A stretch of DNA of 5,611 nt from Methylophilaceae bacterium (lineage in GTDB: Bacteria > Pseudomonadota > Gammaproteobacteria > Burkholderiales > Methylophilaceae), in NCBI GenBank assembly GCA_010031285.1, contig RHAY01000045.1, positions 1-5,611 on the forward strand, given 5' to 3'. The translations under genes were made by a program, and so were the position numbers. The notes below the pieces were generated by a model. The model was not told the DNA's origin. It was given only the letters and a program-made list of their open reading frames with translations, and made no database searches. Shown piece after piece: positions 1-5,611 of the stretch. How positions within the stretch are numbered: position 1 is the stretch's first letter; the number at the start of each line of letters is the position of its first letter.

Positions 1-363
1 GGTGTAGATGGGGTAATGATCGGAAGAGCAGCCCAAGGCAAACCTTGGATTTTTAGAGAAATTGATCACTTTCTTAAAACAGGAAAACATTTAGATAACC
101 CATCTACTGATGAAATCAAAAATATTACGATTGCTCATGTGAATGAGCTTTATGATTTTTATGGTGAAAATGCAGGATTAAAAATTGCTAGAAAGCATAT
201 TTCTTGGTACACAAAAGGATTAAAAAATTCTGCGAATTTTAGACACCATATGAACACAATTGAATTAATCGACGAACAAATTAAAACGATCGAAGATTAT
301 TTTAATTTTCTTGCAATTGAATCTCCATATATAAAATACGAAGAAGAAATGTTGGTAGCTTAA
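1..363 (+). CDS. dusB: tRNA-dihydrouridine synthase B, 3' part only (5' end outside window)
   Basis: DusB is an FMN enzyme that reduces specific uridines in the tRNA D-loop to dihydrouridine, using NADPH. The reading frame is open from base 1, so the window holds only the last 120 codons of a protein that is about 320 residues in E. coli. The first visible residues, GVDGVMIGRAAQGKPWIF, match the end of the Dus TIM barrel, where the GR pair helps hold the FMN phosphate. The rest is the helical C-terminal tRNA-binding domain, including AHVNELYDFYGE and IARKHISWY, which closely resemble E. coli DusB. The ATG at base 16 is internal, not the start. The C-terminus extends about 14 residues past where I recall E. 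coli DusB ending. The stop TAA shares its last A with the fis start codon. The dusB-fis pairing is conserved in proteobacteria and supports the B subtype over DusA or DusC. Confidence 0.95.
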   Translation, partial: GVDGVMIGRAAQGKPWIFREIDHFLKTGKHLDNPSTDEIKNITIAHVNELYDFYGENAGLKIARKHISWYTKGLKNSANFRHHMNTIELIDEQIKTIEDYFNFLAIESPYIKYEEEMLVA

Positions 364-365
364 TG
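361..365 (+). promoter_or_regulatory. TAATG stop/start overlap between dusB and fis
   Basis: The dusB stop TAA (361-363) and the fis start ATG (363-365) share one A. Upstream there is only a purine-rich stretch (GAAGAAGAAA, about 340-349), lying too far from the ATG to be a standard Shine-Dalgarno. The arrangement suggests termination-reinitiation coupling, so Fis output would track DusB translation. The sequence shows the overlap; the coupling is inference. Confidence 0.6.
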
Positions 366-602
366 GAAAAGAAAACAGATATCCCGGATTGTATAAACGA
401 ATCTCTAGATCAATACTTCAAAGACCTAAACGGCGAACACCCAACGAATGTTTACGATATGGTCATTGGTATAGTAGAGAAACCTCTATTAACTTATATT
501 ATGGGCATTTCAAAAGGCAACCAAAGCAAAGCTGCAGAAATTCTTGGTCTTAATAGGAACACACTCAGAAAAAAACTAAAACAACATAAGATTGATATCT
601 AG
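363..602 (+). CDS. fis: DNA-binding protein Fis (short form)
   Basis: Fis is a homodimeric nucleoid-associated protein that bends DNA and, in enterics, activates rRNA and tRNA promoters during fast growth. This copy is 79 residues against 98 in E. coli. The core aligns well: LDQYFKDLNG (about residues 15-24), VEKPLL (38-43), then the Fis-type helix-turn-helix GNQSKAAEILGLNRNTLRKK at 52-71. The residues equivalent to E. coli N84, R85, T87, R89 and K90 are N64, R65, T67, R69 and K70, all conserved. What is missing is roughly the first 20 residues, which in E. coli form the beta-hairpin arms needed to stimulate Hin/Gin invertases. Short Fis proteins are, as I recall, usual in betaproteobacteria, so this is probably not a truncation. 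The start is fixed by the TAATG overlap with dusB. The stop lies 2 bases before purH. No strong Shine-Dalgarno is seen, so coupling to dusB translation is likely. Confidence 0.96.
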   Translation: MEKKTDIPDCINESLDQYFKDLNGEHPTNVYDMVIGIVEKPLLTYIMGISKGNQSKAAEILGLNRNTLRKKLKQHKIDI

Positions 603-604
603 TC

Positions 605-2164
605 ATGATTAAAATAAAAAGAGCTCTTATAAGCGTATCAGACAAAAAAGGCATTATCGATTTCGCAAAGACGCTAATTAAGTTTAACGTTGAAATTTTA
701 TCTACTGGAGGTACTGCAAAATTATTTGCTGACAATAATATTCCTGTCATAGAGGTGAGTGATTATACAGGCTTCCCTGAAATGCTTGATGGGAGAGTAA
801 AAACACTTCACCCGAAGATACATGGCGGCATCCTTGGAAAAAGAGATGATGAAAAACATCTACAAACAATGATTAAGTCTGATATTCCTTTAATTGATTT
901 GGTGGTCGTGAACTTATATCCATTCGAAGCAACCATATCCAAAGAAAATTGTCCGCTCTCTGAAGCTATTGAAAATATTGATATCGGTGGTCCAGCAATG
1001 ATTAGATCGTCGGCTAAAAATTATAATGGTGTAGCTGTGGTCACTGATGCCTCGGATTATAAAATGATTGAAGATACCCTTAAACAGAATAATGGCGCAC
1101 TTAATCTGGAATGCAGATTTAATTTAGCTAAAAAAGCTTTTGAACATACTGCAAAGTATGATTCAGCCATTTCAAATTATCTTAATGGGTTAGATACGAA
1201 TAAAAATGTAACTTACCCTAATAAACTTAATCTTTCATTTAACAAAAAAATGGATTTACGTTACGGGGAAAATCCGCATCAAACTGCATCTTTCTATGTT
1301 GATGAAATAGCTAATAAAGGTTCATTGGCAAGCTTTAAACAATTACAGGGTAAAGAGCTTTCATACAATAACTTAAATGATGCAGATACAGCATGGGAGT
1401 GTGTTAAAAGCTTTAAGCTTCCTTCTTGTGTCATCGTAAAACATGCAAATCCTTGTGGTGTAGGCTCTTCTGAAGACTTATTAAACGCTTATAAAAAAGC
1501 ATTTTCAACTGATACAACTTCTGCATTTGGAGGCATTATTGCTTGTAATACAACACTAGACAAAAATACTGCATCTCAAATTATTACCCAATTTGTAGAA
1601 GTTGTAATTGCCCCATCATACGATCCTGAGTCACTTAAAATATTTGAATCAAAACCAAACATCAGATTGTTAGAAGTTACATTGGATAACAAGTTTAATG
1701 CTTTTGAATTAAAAAAAATTGGTGGCGGTTTATTAGTTCAATCGCCAGATAATTTCAATATCGATATAAATCATTGCAAAATAGTTTCTAAACTTAAACC
1801 TAACGAGGAGCAAATGGCTGATATGCTTTTTGCTTGGCGTGTCGCTAAATATGTCAAATCAAATGCAATTGTATTTTGTAAAAATAATCAAACTCTAGGT
1901 ATTGGCGCAGGCCAAATGAGTAGAGTAGATAGCACTAAGATTGCTTCCATAAAAGCTCAAAATGCTAATCTTGATTTGACAAATTCAGTGGTAGCTTCTG
2001 ACGCGTTCTTCCCTTTTAGAGATGGTATTGATGTACTAGCGGCGGCTGGTGCTAAATGCGTAATTCAGCCTGGAGGAAGCTTAAGAGATGAAGAAGTCAT
2101 CTCTGCTGCCGATGAATTAGGTCTTGTGATGTTATTTACTGGATATCGTCACTTTAGGCATTAA
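605..2164 (+). CDS. purH: bifunctional AICAR formyltransferase / IMP cyclohydrolase
   Basis: PurH catalyses the last two steps of de novo IMP synthesis in the cytosol. It formylates AICAR with 10-formyl-THF to FAICAR, then closes the ring to IMP. At 519 residues it has the usual full length. The N-terminal MGS-like cyclohydrolase domain (about 1-195) shows the STGGTA phosphate-binding loop (33-38), GRVKTLHPKIHGG (63-75, with K66, K71 and H73) and NIDIGGPA (124-131). The C-terminal transformylase domain shows LRYGENPHQ (218-226), YNNLNDADTAW (254-264), VKHANPCG (278-285, containing the catalytic Lys-His pair K279-H280), SAFGG (306-310) and DAFFPFRDG (466-474). It ends in the typical GYRHFRH. 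All landmark motifs are intact, so both activities are expected. It starts 2 bases after fis and is followed 3 bases later by purD. No PurR-like operator is visible around its start. IMP feeds AMP and GMP synthesis. Confidence 0.98.
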   Translation: MIKIKRALISVSDKKGIIDFAKTLIKFNVEILSTGGTAKLFADNNIPVIEVSDYTGFPEMLDGRVKTLHPKIHGGILGKRDDEKHLQTMIKSDIPLIDLVVVNLYPFEATISKENCPLSEAIENIDIGGPAMIRSSAKNYNGVAVVTDASDYKMIEDTLKQNNGALNLECRFNLAKKAFEHTAKYDSAISNYLNGLDTNKNVTYPNKLNLSFNKKMDLRYGENPHQTASFYVDEIANKGSLASFKQLQGKELSYNNLNDADTAWECVKSFKLPSCVIVKHANPCGVGSSEDLLNAYKKAFSTDTTSAFGGIIACNTTLDKNTASQIITQFVEVVIAPSYDPESLKIFESKPNIRLLEVTLDNKFNAFELKKIGGGLLVQSPDNFNIDINHCKIVSKLKPNEEQMADMLFAWRVAKYVKSNAIVFCKNNQTLGIGAGQMSRVDSTKIASIKAQNANLDLTNSVVASDAFFPFRDGIDVLAAAGAKCVIQPGGSLRDEEVISAADELGLVMLFTGYRHFRH

Positions 2165-2167
2165 TTT

Positions 2168-3439
2168 ATGAAAGTTCTAGTCATTGGAAGTGGCGGCAGA
2201 GAACATGCGATGGCATGGAAACTTTCTCAAAGCAAAAAAGTAAATTCAGTTTTTATTGCCCCAGGTAATGGTGGAACTCACCTCAATCCAAAATTCAAAA
2301 ATATTAATCTAATTGATATTAATCTTCTTGCAGATTTCGCAATTGAAGAAAAAATTGACCTTACTGTCATTGGCCCAGAACTCCCCCTTTCAAAGGGAAT
2401 TGTTGATTTATTTCGATCTAAACATCTAAATATTTTTGGGCCCACTCAAAAAGCTGCCCAACTTGAAAGCTCTAAAGATTATGCTAAAGACTTCATGTAT
2501 AGGCACAGCATTCCTACTGCAAAATATAAAACATTTAAACTACCTAATGAAGCTCATCGCTATATTGATATGCTAGGCGCACCTATTGTAATTAAAGCAG
2601 ATGGATTAGCTTCTGGAAAAGGTGTTATCGTTGCCATGACAGAAAAAGAAGCTCATGATGCAATCGACTTTATGCTTGTAGATAATAAATTTGGTGATGC
2701 TGGAGCCAAGGTTGTTATTGAAGAATTTCTTGAAGGTGAAGAAGCTAGCTTTATGGTGATATGTGACGGGAAAACAATTCTGCCGCTCGCTTCAAGCCAA
2801 GACCATAAAAGGCTCTTAGATGCTGACCTGGGTCCCAACACAGGTGGGATGGGAGCATACTCACCCGCGCCTGTGGTTACTGAAGAAGTTTATTCCAAAG
2901 TGATGAAAGAAATTATCCATCCTACTATTGATGGCATGGCTAAAGATGGCATTCCATTTACTGGATTCCTTTATGCAGGTTTAATGATTACTAAAAAAGG
3001 TGACATAAAAACATTAGAGTTCAATTGTCGAATGGGCGATCCTGAAACACAACCCATTCTCATGAGATTCAAAAGTGATTTGTTTGAAGTGTTATACAAA
3101 GCATCGCTTGGACAACTTGATTCAACAAAAATTGAATGGGATAAAAGAACAGCACTGGCAGTCGTTTTAGCATCGGCAGGCTATCCTGAAGCTCCAAAAT
3201 TAAATGATGAAATTCATATTGAAGATCATCTCATTCCTGACAGTTATATTTTTCATGCTGGTACAGTCTACAAAGACAACAAACTCCTGACTTCAGGTGG
3301 AAGAGTTTTAGCTGTTACGGCACTTGGTAACTCTGTCAAAGAAGCCCGAGCAAGAGCTTATGAAGCTATCAGTTCTGTCAAATTCGATGGCGCTCAATAT
3401 CGAAAAGATATAGGCTTTAGAGCATTAAATAACAATTAA
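2168..3439 (+). CDS. purD: phosphoribosylamine--glycine ligase (GAR synthetase)
   Basis: PurD is an ATP-grasp ligase that joins glycine to 5-phosphoribosylamine, giving glycinamide ribonucleotide, the second step of purine synthesis. The protein is 423 residues, which is the typical monofunctional bacterial length. Order of landmarks: GSGGREHA at 7-14 in the N-terminal substrate domain, VIGPELPLSKG (67-77), the ATP-grasp phosphate loop KADGLASGKGV (143-153), QDHKRLLDADLGPNTGGMGA (211-230), and the GARS signature RMGDPETQPI (288-297) near the metal-binding residues. It closes with SGGRVLAV (376-383) and YRKDIGFRAL. No motif is missing. A weak AGG lies 9 bases before the ATG, the best Shine-Dalgarno candidate at any junction here. 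Adjacency to purH as purHD is widespread in proteobacteria and places both genes on one message. The gene ends one base before tsaC. Confidence 0.98.
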   Translation: MKVLVIGSGGREHAMAWKLSQSKKVNSVFIAPGNGGTHLNPKFKNINLIDINLLADFAIEEKIDLTVIGPELPLSKGIVDLFRSKHLNIFGPTQKAAQLESSKDYAKDFMYRHSIPTAKYKTFKLPNEAHRYIDMLGAPIVIKADGLASGKGVIVAMTEKEAHDAIDFMLVDNKFGDAGAKVVIEEFLEGEEASFMVICDGKTILPLASSQDHKRLLDADLGPNTGGMGAYSPAPVVTEEVYSKVMKEIIHPTIDGMAKDGIPFTGFLYAGLMITKKGDIKTLEFNCRMGDPETQPILMRFKSDLFEVLYKASLGQLDSTKIEWDKRTALAVVLASAGYPEAPKLNDEIHIEDHLIPDSYIFHAGTVYKDNKLLTSGGRVLAVTALGNSVKEARARAYEAISSVKFDGAQYRKDIGFRALNNN

Positions 3440-3440
3440 A

Positions 3441-3983
3441 TTGGCCAATCAACGCTTAATTCGATATCTAAAAAAAGGTGGTGTTATCGCCTATCCTACC
3501 GAATCTTGTTTTGGATTGGGGTGTGACCCAAAAAATAAACGTGCAATAGAAAAAATCTTGTATTTAAAAAAACGGCCTAGATCAAAGGGTTTTATTTTAA
3601 TTAGTTCCAAGATAGATTTTTTAAAAATATATATGCAAGATTTTTCAACTACGGAGAAAAAAGAAATGATGGCTAAATGGCCCGGCCCTCATACTTGGTT
3701 GGTTCCTGCATCTGACTTCTGTCCACCTTGGCTTAGGGGTGGAAGTCAAAATATTGCTATAAGACTCCCCAAAGTTAATAGCACTTTAAATTTATTAAAC
3801 TCAATTAACTTTCCAATCACTTCAACAAGTGCTAACTTAAGTCATAAAAAATCTATCAAGACTCTTAGAGCATGTAAAAATCTTTTTAAAAATGAAGTAA
3901 AAATTATTAATGGAAGAATTGGTGCTGAAAAAAAACCTACAACCATTCAAGATTTTGTTAGTAAAAAAATAATTAGAAAATAA
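3441..3983 (+). CDS. tsaC: L-threonylcarbamoyladenylate synthase (Sua5/YrdC/TsaC family)
   Basis: TsaC makes threonylcarbamoyl-AMP from threonine, bicarbonate and ATP. The TsaBDE complex then transfers the group to A37 of ANN-decoding tRNAs (t6A). At 180 residues it is the single-domain TsaC type; Sua5 carries an extra C-terminal domain and is longer. Visible family motifs are VIAYPTESCFGLGCDP (15-30), LKKRPRSKGFILI (42-54), KWPGPHTWLVP (79-89), PPWLRGGSQNIAIRLP (95-110) and the STSANLS signature (128-134). The C-terminus is lysine-rich. The start is taken as TTG because an in-frame TAA lies 13-15 bases upstream (3426-3428) and the next in-frame ATG is deep inside the gene, past the essential motifs. 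ATT at 3435 or ATA at 3429 are poorer options. No clear Shine-Dalgarno is seen. It sits 1 base after purD and 1 base before hemF. A tsaC-hemF association is also known to me from pseudomonads. Confidence 0.93.
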   Translation: MANQRLIRYLKKGGVIAYPTESCFGLGCDPKNKRAIEKILYLKKRPRSKGFILISSKIDFLKIYMQDFSTTEKKEMMAKWPGPHTWLVPASDFCPPWLRGGSQNIAIRLPKVNSTLNLLNSINFPITSTSANLSHKKSIKTLRACKNLFKNEVKIINGRIGAEKKPTTIQDFVSKKIIRK

Positions 3984-3984
3984 T

Positions 3985-4893
3985 ATGATCAATACAAATA
4001 TAGTTTATGAGTACTTTAATAACCTTCAAACAAATATTGTTGAAACACTTCAGATTGTTGATGGAAAAAACTTTGTTAATGATTCATGGCAACGAAAAGA
4101 AGGTGGTGGTGGTACTTCTTGCCTTTTAGAAAATGGGAATGTATTTGAGAGAGCTGGTGTTGGATTTTCACATGTTTTAGGTGAGAAGTTGCCTCGCTCA
4201 GCAAGCGTTGCTCACCCTGAAGCGGCAGATAGAAAATGGGAAGCAATGGGACTTTCACTTGTATTACATCCAAAAAACCCTTACGCGCCGACAGTGCATA
4301 TGAATGTCAGATTTTTTATTGCAAAAAAATTAGGTCTTGATGATATTTGGTGGTTTGGCGGTGGTATGGATTTAACGCCTTATTATGGATTCGAGGAAGA
4401 TGCAATTCATTTTCACCAAACACTCAAAACAATGCTTGATCCCTACGATAAAAAACTTTATCCAGAGTTTAAAAAAAATTGTGATGAATACTTTTTTCTA
4501 AAACATCGTAATGAACCCAGAGGTATTGGTGGTATTTTTTATGATGATTTTAATCAGTTAGGTTTTGATAAATCTTTTAGTTTAAACAAATCAGTAGGCG
4601 ATGTTTTTTTAAATGCTTATCTACCTATTCTTCAGAGAAGAAAGGATAACCATTACACAGAGAAAGAAAGAGACTTTCAACTCTATAGACGTGGCCGTTA
4701 TGTAGAATTTAATTTAATATTTGATCGTGGCACTTTGTTTGGTTTGCAATCTAATGGGCGAACTGAATCAATTTTAATGTCGATGCCACCATTAGTTCAA
4801 TGGAAATATGATTGGAAACCAGAAGCAGGAAGCAAAGAGGAAAAATTATACGAATATTTTTTAACAAATAAAGATTGGCTAGGTCATGAATAA
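3985..4893 (+). CDS. hemF: oxygen-dependent coproporphyrinogen III oxidase
   Basis: HemF is a cytosolic homodimeric enzyme that uses O2 to decarboxylate two propionates of coproporphyrinogen III, giving protoporphyrinogen IX for haem. Its 302 residues match the 299 of E. coli. Family blocks are present in order: EGGGGTSCLLENGNVFERAG (39-58), LVLHPKNPYAPTVHMNVRFF (92-111), DDIWWFGGGMDLTPYYGFEE (119-138), CDEYFFLKHRNEPRGIGGIF (166-185), LYRRGRYVEFNLIFDRGTLF (233-252) and GRTESILMSMPPLV (258-271). The histidines annotated as metal or active-site ligands in E. coli (96, 106, 145, 175) correspond to H95, H105, H144 and H174, all conserved. It is the aerobic enzyme rather than the radical-SAM HemN. 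It begins 1 base after tsaC, with no strong Shine-Dalgarno, and its last 8 bases overlap the downstream permease. It points to an oxygen-using lifestyle. Confidence 0.98.
   Translation: MINTNIVYEYFNNLQTNIVETLQIVDGKNFVNDSWQRKEGGGGTSCLLENGNVFERAGVGFSHVLGEKLPRSASVAHPEAADRKWEAMGLSLVLHPKNPYAPTVHMNVRFFIAKKLGLDDIWWFGGGMDLTPYYGFEEDAIHFHQTLKTMLDPYDKKLYPEFKKNCDEYFFLKHRNEPRGIGGIFYDDFNQLGFDKSFSLNKSVGDVFLNAYLPILQRRKDNHYTEKERDFQLYRRGRYVEFNLIFDRGTLFGLQSNGRTESILMSMPPLVQWKYDWKPEAGSKEEKLYEYFLTNKDWLGHE
4886..4893 (+). promoter_or_regulatory. 8-base ATGAATAA overlap between hemF stop and permease start
   Basis: The permease start ATG (4886-4888) lies inside the last codons of hemF, whose TAA stop is at 4891-4893. 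The two genes are in different frames. The only Shine-Dalgarno-like bases are AGG at 4881-4883, 2 bases before the ATG. Coupled translation is the simplest reading, and it puts the transporter on the same message as hemF. Confidence 0.55.
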
Positions 4894-5611
4894 TCTATTT
4901 GCAAAAATTTTAAGAAAAAAACATATTAACCATAAACATCCGGCTGATCTAAAAAAATGTTTGAGTGCACTAGATTTAACACTTCTTGGTATTGGTTGCA
5001 TCATCGGTACAGGTATATTCGTGTTAACTGGTATTGCAGCAGCAAATCAAGCAGGTCCAGCAGTGATTTTATCTTTTATAGTTTCAGGCTTTGCATGTGC
5101 TTTCGCGGCATTGGCTTATGCAGAACTTTCGTCATCGATTGGCGGTTGCGGAAGTGCGTATGGTTATAGTTACGTTGCATTTGGAGAATTTTTCGCATGG
5201 ATTATCGGTTGGATTCTTCTCATGGAATATGGCATGTCAATTGCGGCAGTTGCTAATGGATGGTCTGGGTATTTTAATAATGCGCTCACCGCTATAGGTA
5301 TCGGGCTTCCAGAATCATTATCAAAAGCACCATCATTAGGCGGCATAGTAAATCTTCCAGCAATGGTCATTATTTTAATCATTATGTCTTTACTCATCAT
5401 AGGTGCAAAACAAAGTGCTAAATTTAATGCTGCAATGGTTTTTATTAAACTCCTAACTATTACATTATTTATTTCGGTCGCTATGTTTAATGTCAATCCA
5501 ACAAATTGGCATCCTTTTATGCCTTATGGATGGTTTGAAACATTACCTGATGGAAAAACTGTAGGTGTTCTTGCAGGGGCCTCATTAGTATTTTTTGCCT
5601 ACGTTGGTTTC
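4886..5611 (+). CDS. APC-superfamily amino acid permease, 5' part (runs off right edge)
   Basis: This frame stays open to the last base, giving the first 242 residues of an inner-membrane transporter; relatives run about 460-490. It looks like the cationic-amino-acid-transporter (CAT/YfnA-like) branch of the APC superfamily. A basic cytoplasmic tail (1-28) leads into TM1 with LDLTLLGIGCIIGTGIF (29-45), whose broken GIGxxIGTGIF helix forms the substrate site. Further hydrophobic segments lie at about 57-80, 100-125, 155-175 and 182-203, and TM6 begins near 225 and is cut at the conserved FFAYVGF. The TM5 block NAAMVFIKLL contains K188, which matches the lysine implicated in proton coupling in ApcT-type members. 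The ATG at 4886 is chosen because the tail before TM1 has the usual length and composition. The AGG 2 bases before it is too close to be a good Shine-Dalgarno, so coupling to hemF translation is likely. The substrate cannot be told from the sequence. Confidence 0.9.
   Translation, partial: MNNLFAKILRKKHINHKHPADLKKCLSALDLTLLGIGCIIGTGIFVLTGIAAANQAGPAVILSFIVSGFACAFAALAYAELSSSIGGCGSAYGYSYVAFGEFFAWIIGWILLMEYGMSIAAVANGWSGYFNNALTAIGIGLPESLSKAPSLGGIVNLPAMVIILIIMSLLIIGAKQSAKFNAAMVFIKLLTITLFISVAMFNVNPTNWHPFMPYGWFETLPDGKTVGVLAGASLVFFAYVGF

Noticed and set aside
565..750. Minus-strand open frame of 61 codons across the fis/purH junction.
   Set aside because: It overlaps two well-supported genes, shows no recognisable domain, and its hydrophobic character mirrors antisense reading of AT-rich coding DNA.
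2385..2397. Perfect 6-base inverted repeat CCCTTT-C-AAAGGG resembling a small hairpin.
   Set aside because: It lies inside purD over the conserved PLSKG motif, has a one-base loop and no following T-run, so it is not a terminator and is explained by coding constraint.
2653..2841. Minus-strand open frame of 62 codons within purD.
   Set aside because: Lies wholly inside the purD ATP-grasp domain; no motif or start signal of its own.
3441..3983. tsaC looks AT-rich and lysine-rich, a possible sign of horizontal transfer.
   Set aside because: Hand count gives about 32% GC, close to a sampled line of purH; the 3' end is merely less constrained. No flanking repeats or mobile genes are present.
4099..4143. 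HemF block GGGGTSCLL differs from the E. coli GGGGRSRVL.
   Set aside because: As I recall, the human enzyme has a similar GGGGISCVL, so this is normal family variation and not a lost active-site feature.
4192..4216. Short inverted repeat AGCAA-GCG-TTGCT within hemF.
   Set aside because: Only five base pairs, fully within a coding block, no T-tract; expected by chance.
4076..4273. Minus-strand open frame of 65 codons within hemF.
   Set aside because: Entirely antisense to conserved HemF blocks, with no family resemblance.
4957..5297. Two plus-strand open frames (70 and 68 codons) after hemF.
   Set aside because: They are out-of-frame readings of the permease, rich in Cys, Trp and Arg in the manner of frame-shifted membrane protein genes.
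5170..5496. Minus-strand open frame of 108 codons opposite the permease.
   Set aside because: Antisense of membrane-helix coding DNA often stays open; the sense frame has clear APC motifs and the antisense one has none.

Overview
This window looks like ordinary housekeeping chromosome from an AT-rich gammaproteobacterial or betaproteobacterial genome, most likely betaproteobacterial. The dusB-fis pair is a proteobacterial hallmark, and the short 79-residue Fis fits the betaproteobacterial form. The order dusB-fis-purH-purD-tsaC-hemF, the low GC (about 32% by hand count over 3481-3960) and the near absence of intergenic DNA together suggest a streamlined aquatic lineage such as the small-genome Methylophilales. 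That placement is an inference from memory of gene order and composition, not from a search.

Layout, all on the + strand: the 3' end of dusB (tRNA-dihydrouridine synthase B), fis (nucleoid protein), purH (last two steps of IMP synthesis), purD (second step of purine synthesis), tsaC (threonylcarbamoyl-AMP synthase for tRNA t6A), hemF (oxygen-dependent coproporphyrinogen III oxidase) and the 5' part of an APC-superfamily amino acid permease that runs off the right edge. Only 7 bases of the 5611 lie between genes. Two junctions overlap: dusB/fis by 1 base and hemF/permease by 8 bases. No stretch longer than 3 bases lacks a gene.

The packing implies one polycistronic transcript with its promoter upstream of the window and its terminator downstream. 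I see no internal terminator and no room for an intergenic promoter or riboswitch. Functionally the genes are growth-linked: Fis is a growth-rate-responsive regulator in enterics, DusB and TsaC modify tRNA, PurH and PurD supply purines, and HemF supplies haem under aerobic conditions. PurH needs 10-formyl-tetrahydrofolate, which links the locus to one-carbon metabolism.

I found no mobile element, CRISPR array, RNA gene, phage gene or defence system, and nothing that supports a previously undescribed system. The points worth checking concern genome compaction, translational coupling, the TTG start of tsaC, the short Fis, and the attachment of a transporter to the operon.
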